The notes beneath the pieces were generated by a model, which was not told where the DNA came from, did no database searches, and saw only the letters and a list, made by a program, of their open reading frames with translations. This document shows, in pieces, positions 49,016-49,283 of a stretch of DNA of 49,283 nucleotides. Position numbers and translations under genes: made by a program. This DNA comes from Clostridiales bacterium. Its GTDB lineage: Bacteria; Bacillota; Clostridia; Oscillospirales; Oscillospiraceae. Positions within the stretch are counted from its first letter, which is position 1, and the number at the start of each line of letters is the position of its first letter. The stretch covers positions 1-49,283 of the forward strand of contig DYBL01000055.1 in assembly GCA_019418625.1 (NCBI GenBank). Direction: 5' to 3'.

Positions 49016-49050
49016 AAAGTGGCGGACAACCTGCTTGTCCGCCACTTTTT
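49016..49050 (+). terminator. Terminator of the PutP gene
   Basis: A perfect 14-bp stem (49016-49029 with 49035-49048) with a 5-nt loop, ending in TTTTTT. It isolates the promoter array that follows. Confidence 0.93.
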
Positions 49051-49081
49051 TGCAAAAAACGAAGAAAGAGGAAAAAAGGTG

Positions 49082-49110
49082 TTGACAAAAGGGTGGAGGC
49101 GTGGTATTCT
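49082..49110 (+). promoter_or_regulatory. Tandem promoter P1 of a probable rRNA operon
   Basis: TTGACA (49082-49087), 17-bp spacer, TATTCT (49105-49110), preceded by GAAAAAAGGTG. First of three promoters in 200 bp. Confidence 0.85.
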
Positions 49111-49164
49111 AACCAAGCTGTCGCCGCGGTGAGCACTGCGGCAGAGAGGAAATGAAAAAAGTAC

Positions 49165-49193
49165 TTGACAGCGACCACAAGATGTGGTAATAT
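49165..49193 (+). promoter_or_regulatory. Tandem promoter P2 of a probable rRNA operon
   Basis: TTGACA (49165-49170), 17-bp spacer, TAATAT (49188-49193), preceded by TGAAAAAAGTACT. It lies 83 bp from P1. Confidence 0.88.
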
Positions 49194-49252
49194 AAAAGAG
49201 TTGCTGCTGATACGAAAACGGATCGGGCGTCAAAAACTTTTGAAAAAAGTGC

Positions 49253-49281
49253 TTGACAAACGAGATGAAGTTGAGTATAAT
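49253..49281 (+). promoter_or_regulatory. Tandem promoter P3 of a probable rRNA operon
   Basis: TTGACA (49253-49258), 17-bp spacer, TATAAT (49276-49281), preceded by TGAAAAAAGTGCT. The transcript start and product lie beyond the window. No reading frame of note is seen between 48984 and the end. Confidence 0.9.
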
Positions 49282-49283
49282 AG

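Noticed and set aside
1..49283. CRISPR arrays, insertion sequences, tRNA genes and integrase sites
   Set aside because: No regularly spaced repeats, transposase motifs, tRNA-like cloverleaf or integrase was seen by eye; a profile scan would be needed to exclude degenerate copies.

Overview
The window is chromosomal DNA of a GC-rich, gene-dense anaerobe of the Clostridia (Bacillota), most likely Oscillospiraceae of the Flavonifractor/Lawsonibacter/Intestinimonas type. This placement is inferred from the SCIFF peptide and its maturase, a DUF4317 protein, a two-subunit iron-sulfur serine dehydratase, AGGAGG-type ribosome binding sites and TTGACA-17-TATAAT promoters. I see no phage, insertion sequence, CRISPR array or tRNA gene. 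About 45 genes lie in short operons, many separated by strong hairpin terminators.

1-5800: the 3' end of a DUF2871 membrane protein, then a LysR regulator divergent from a five-gene redox-like operon: sugar O-acetyltransferase, iron-sulfur flavoprotein-like reductase, Cys-nucleophile hydrolase, cyclophilin-like lipoprotein and a CMD-cupin fusion. A flavin-reductase-like gene follows under its own promoter. 5835-10430: a lysine riboswitch and terminator precede an amino-acid ABC transporter (binding lipoprotein, permease, ATPase) and an M20 hydrolase. 10528-18123: mostly uncharacterised genes, including a three-gene unknown operon, a second O-acetyltransferase, a 58-residue membrane protein, a TetR regulator divergent from an ABC-class ATPase, and two proteins with YcxB-like features.

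18179-27862: a FUSC transporter, a repair operon (sbcD, sbcC, DEDDh exonuclease), a SpoU-type methyltransferase, a DUF5655 protein, and an NhaC antiporter with a second M20 hydrolase. 29480-35331: an NCS2 purine permease behind a variant purine riboswitch, a Cof-type HAD phosphatase, an M18 aminopeptidase, a small unknown protein and a MATE exporter. 35583-41646: DUF4317 protein, Orn/Lys/Arg decarboxylase, SCIFF ranthipeptide precursor and radical-SAM maturase, and L-serine dehydratase subunits. 41698-49283: a hybrid histidine kinase carrying the dCache amino-acid-binding signature, a dicarboxylate/amino-acid symporter behind dapF, a TetR regulator, a PutP-type symporter, and three near-consensus tandem promoters at the right edge that look like the leader of an rRNA operon.

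A recurring theme is amino-acid acquisition and use: riboswitch-controlled lysine import, two M20 hydrolases next to transporters, M18 aminopeptidase, serine dehydratase, Lys/Orn/Arg decarboxylase, DAP epimerase, and glutamate- and proline-type symporters next to a predicted amino-acid-sensing kinase. All functional statements are from reading the sequence; no database search was run.
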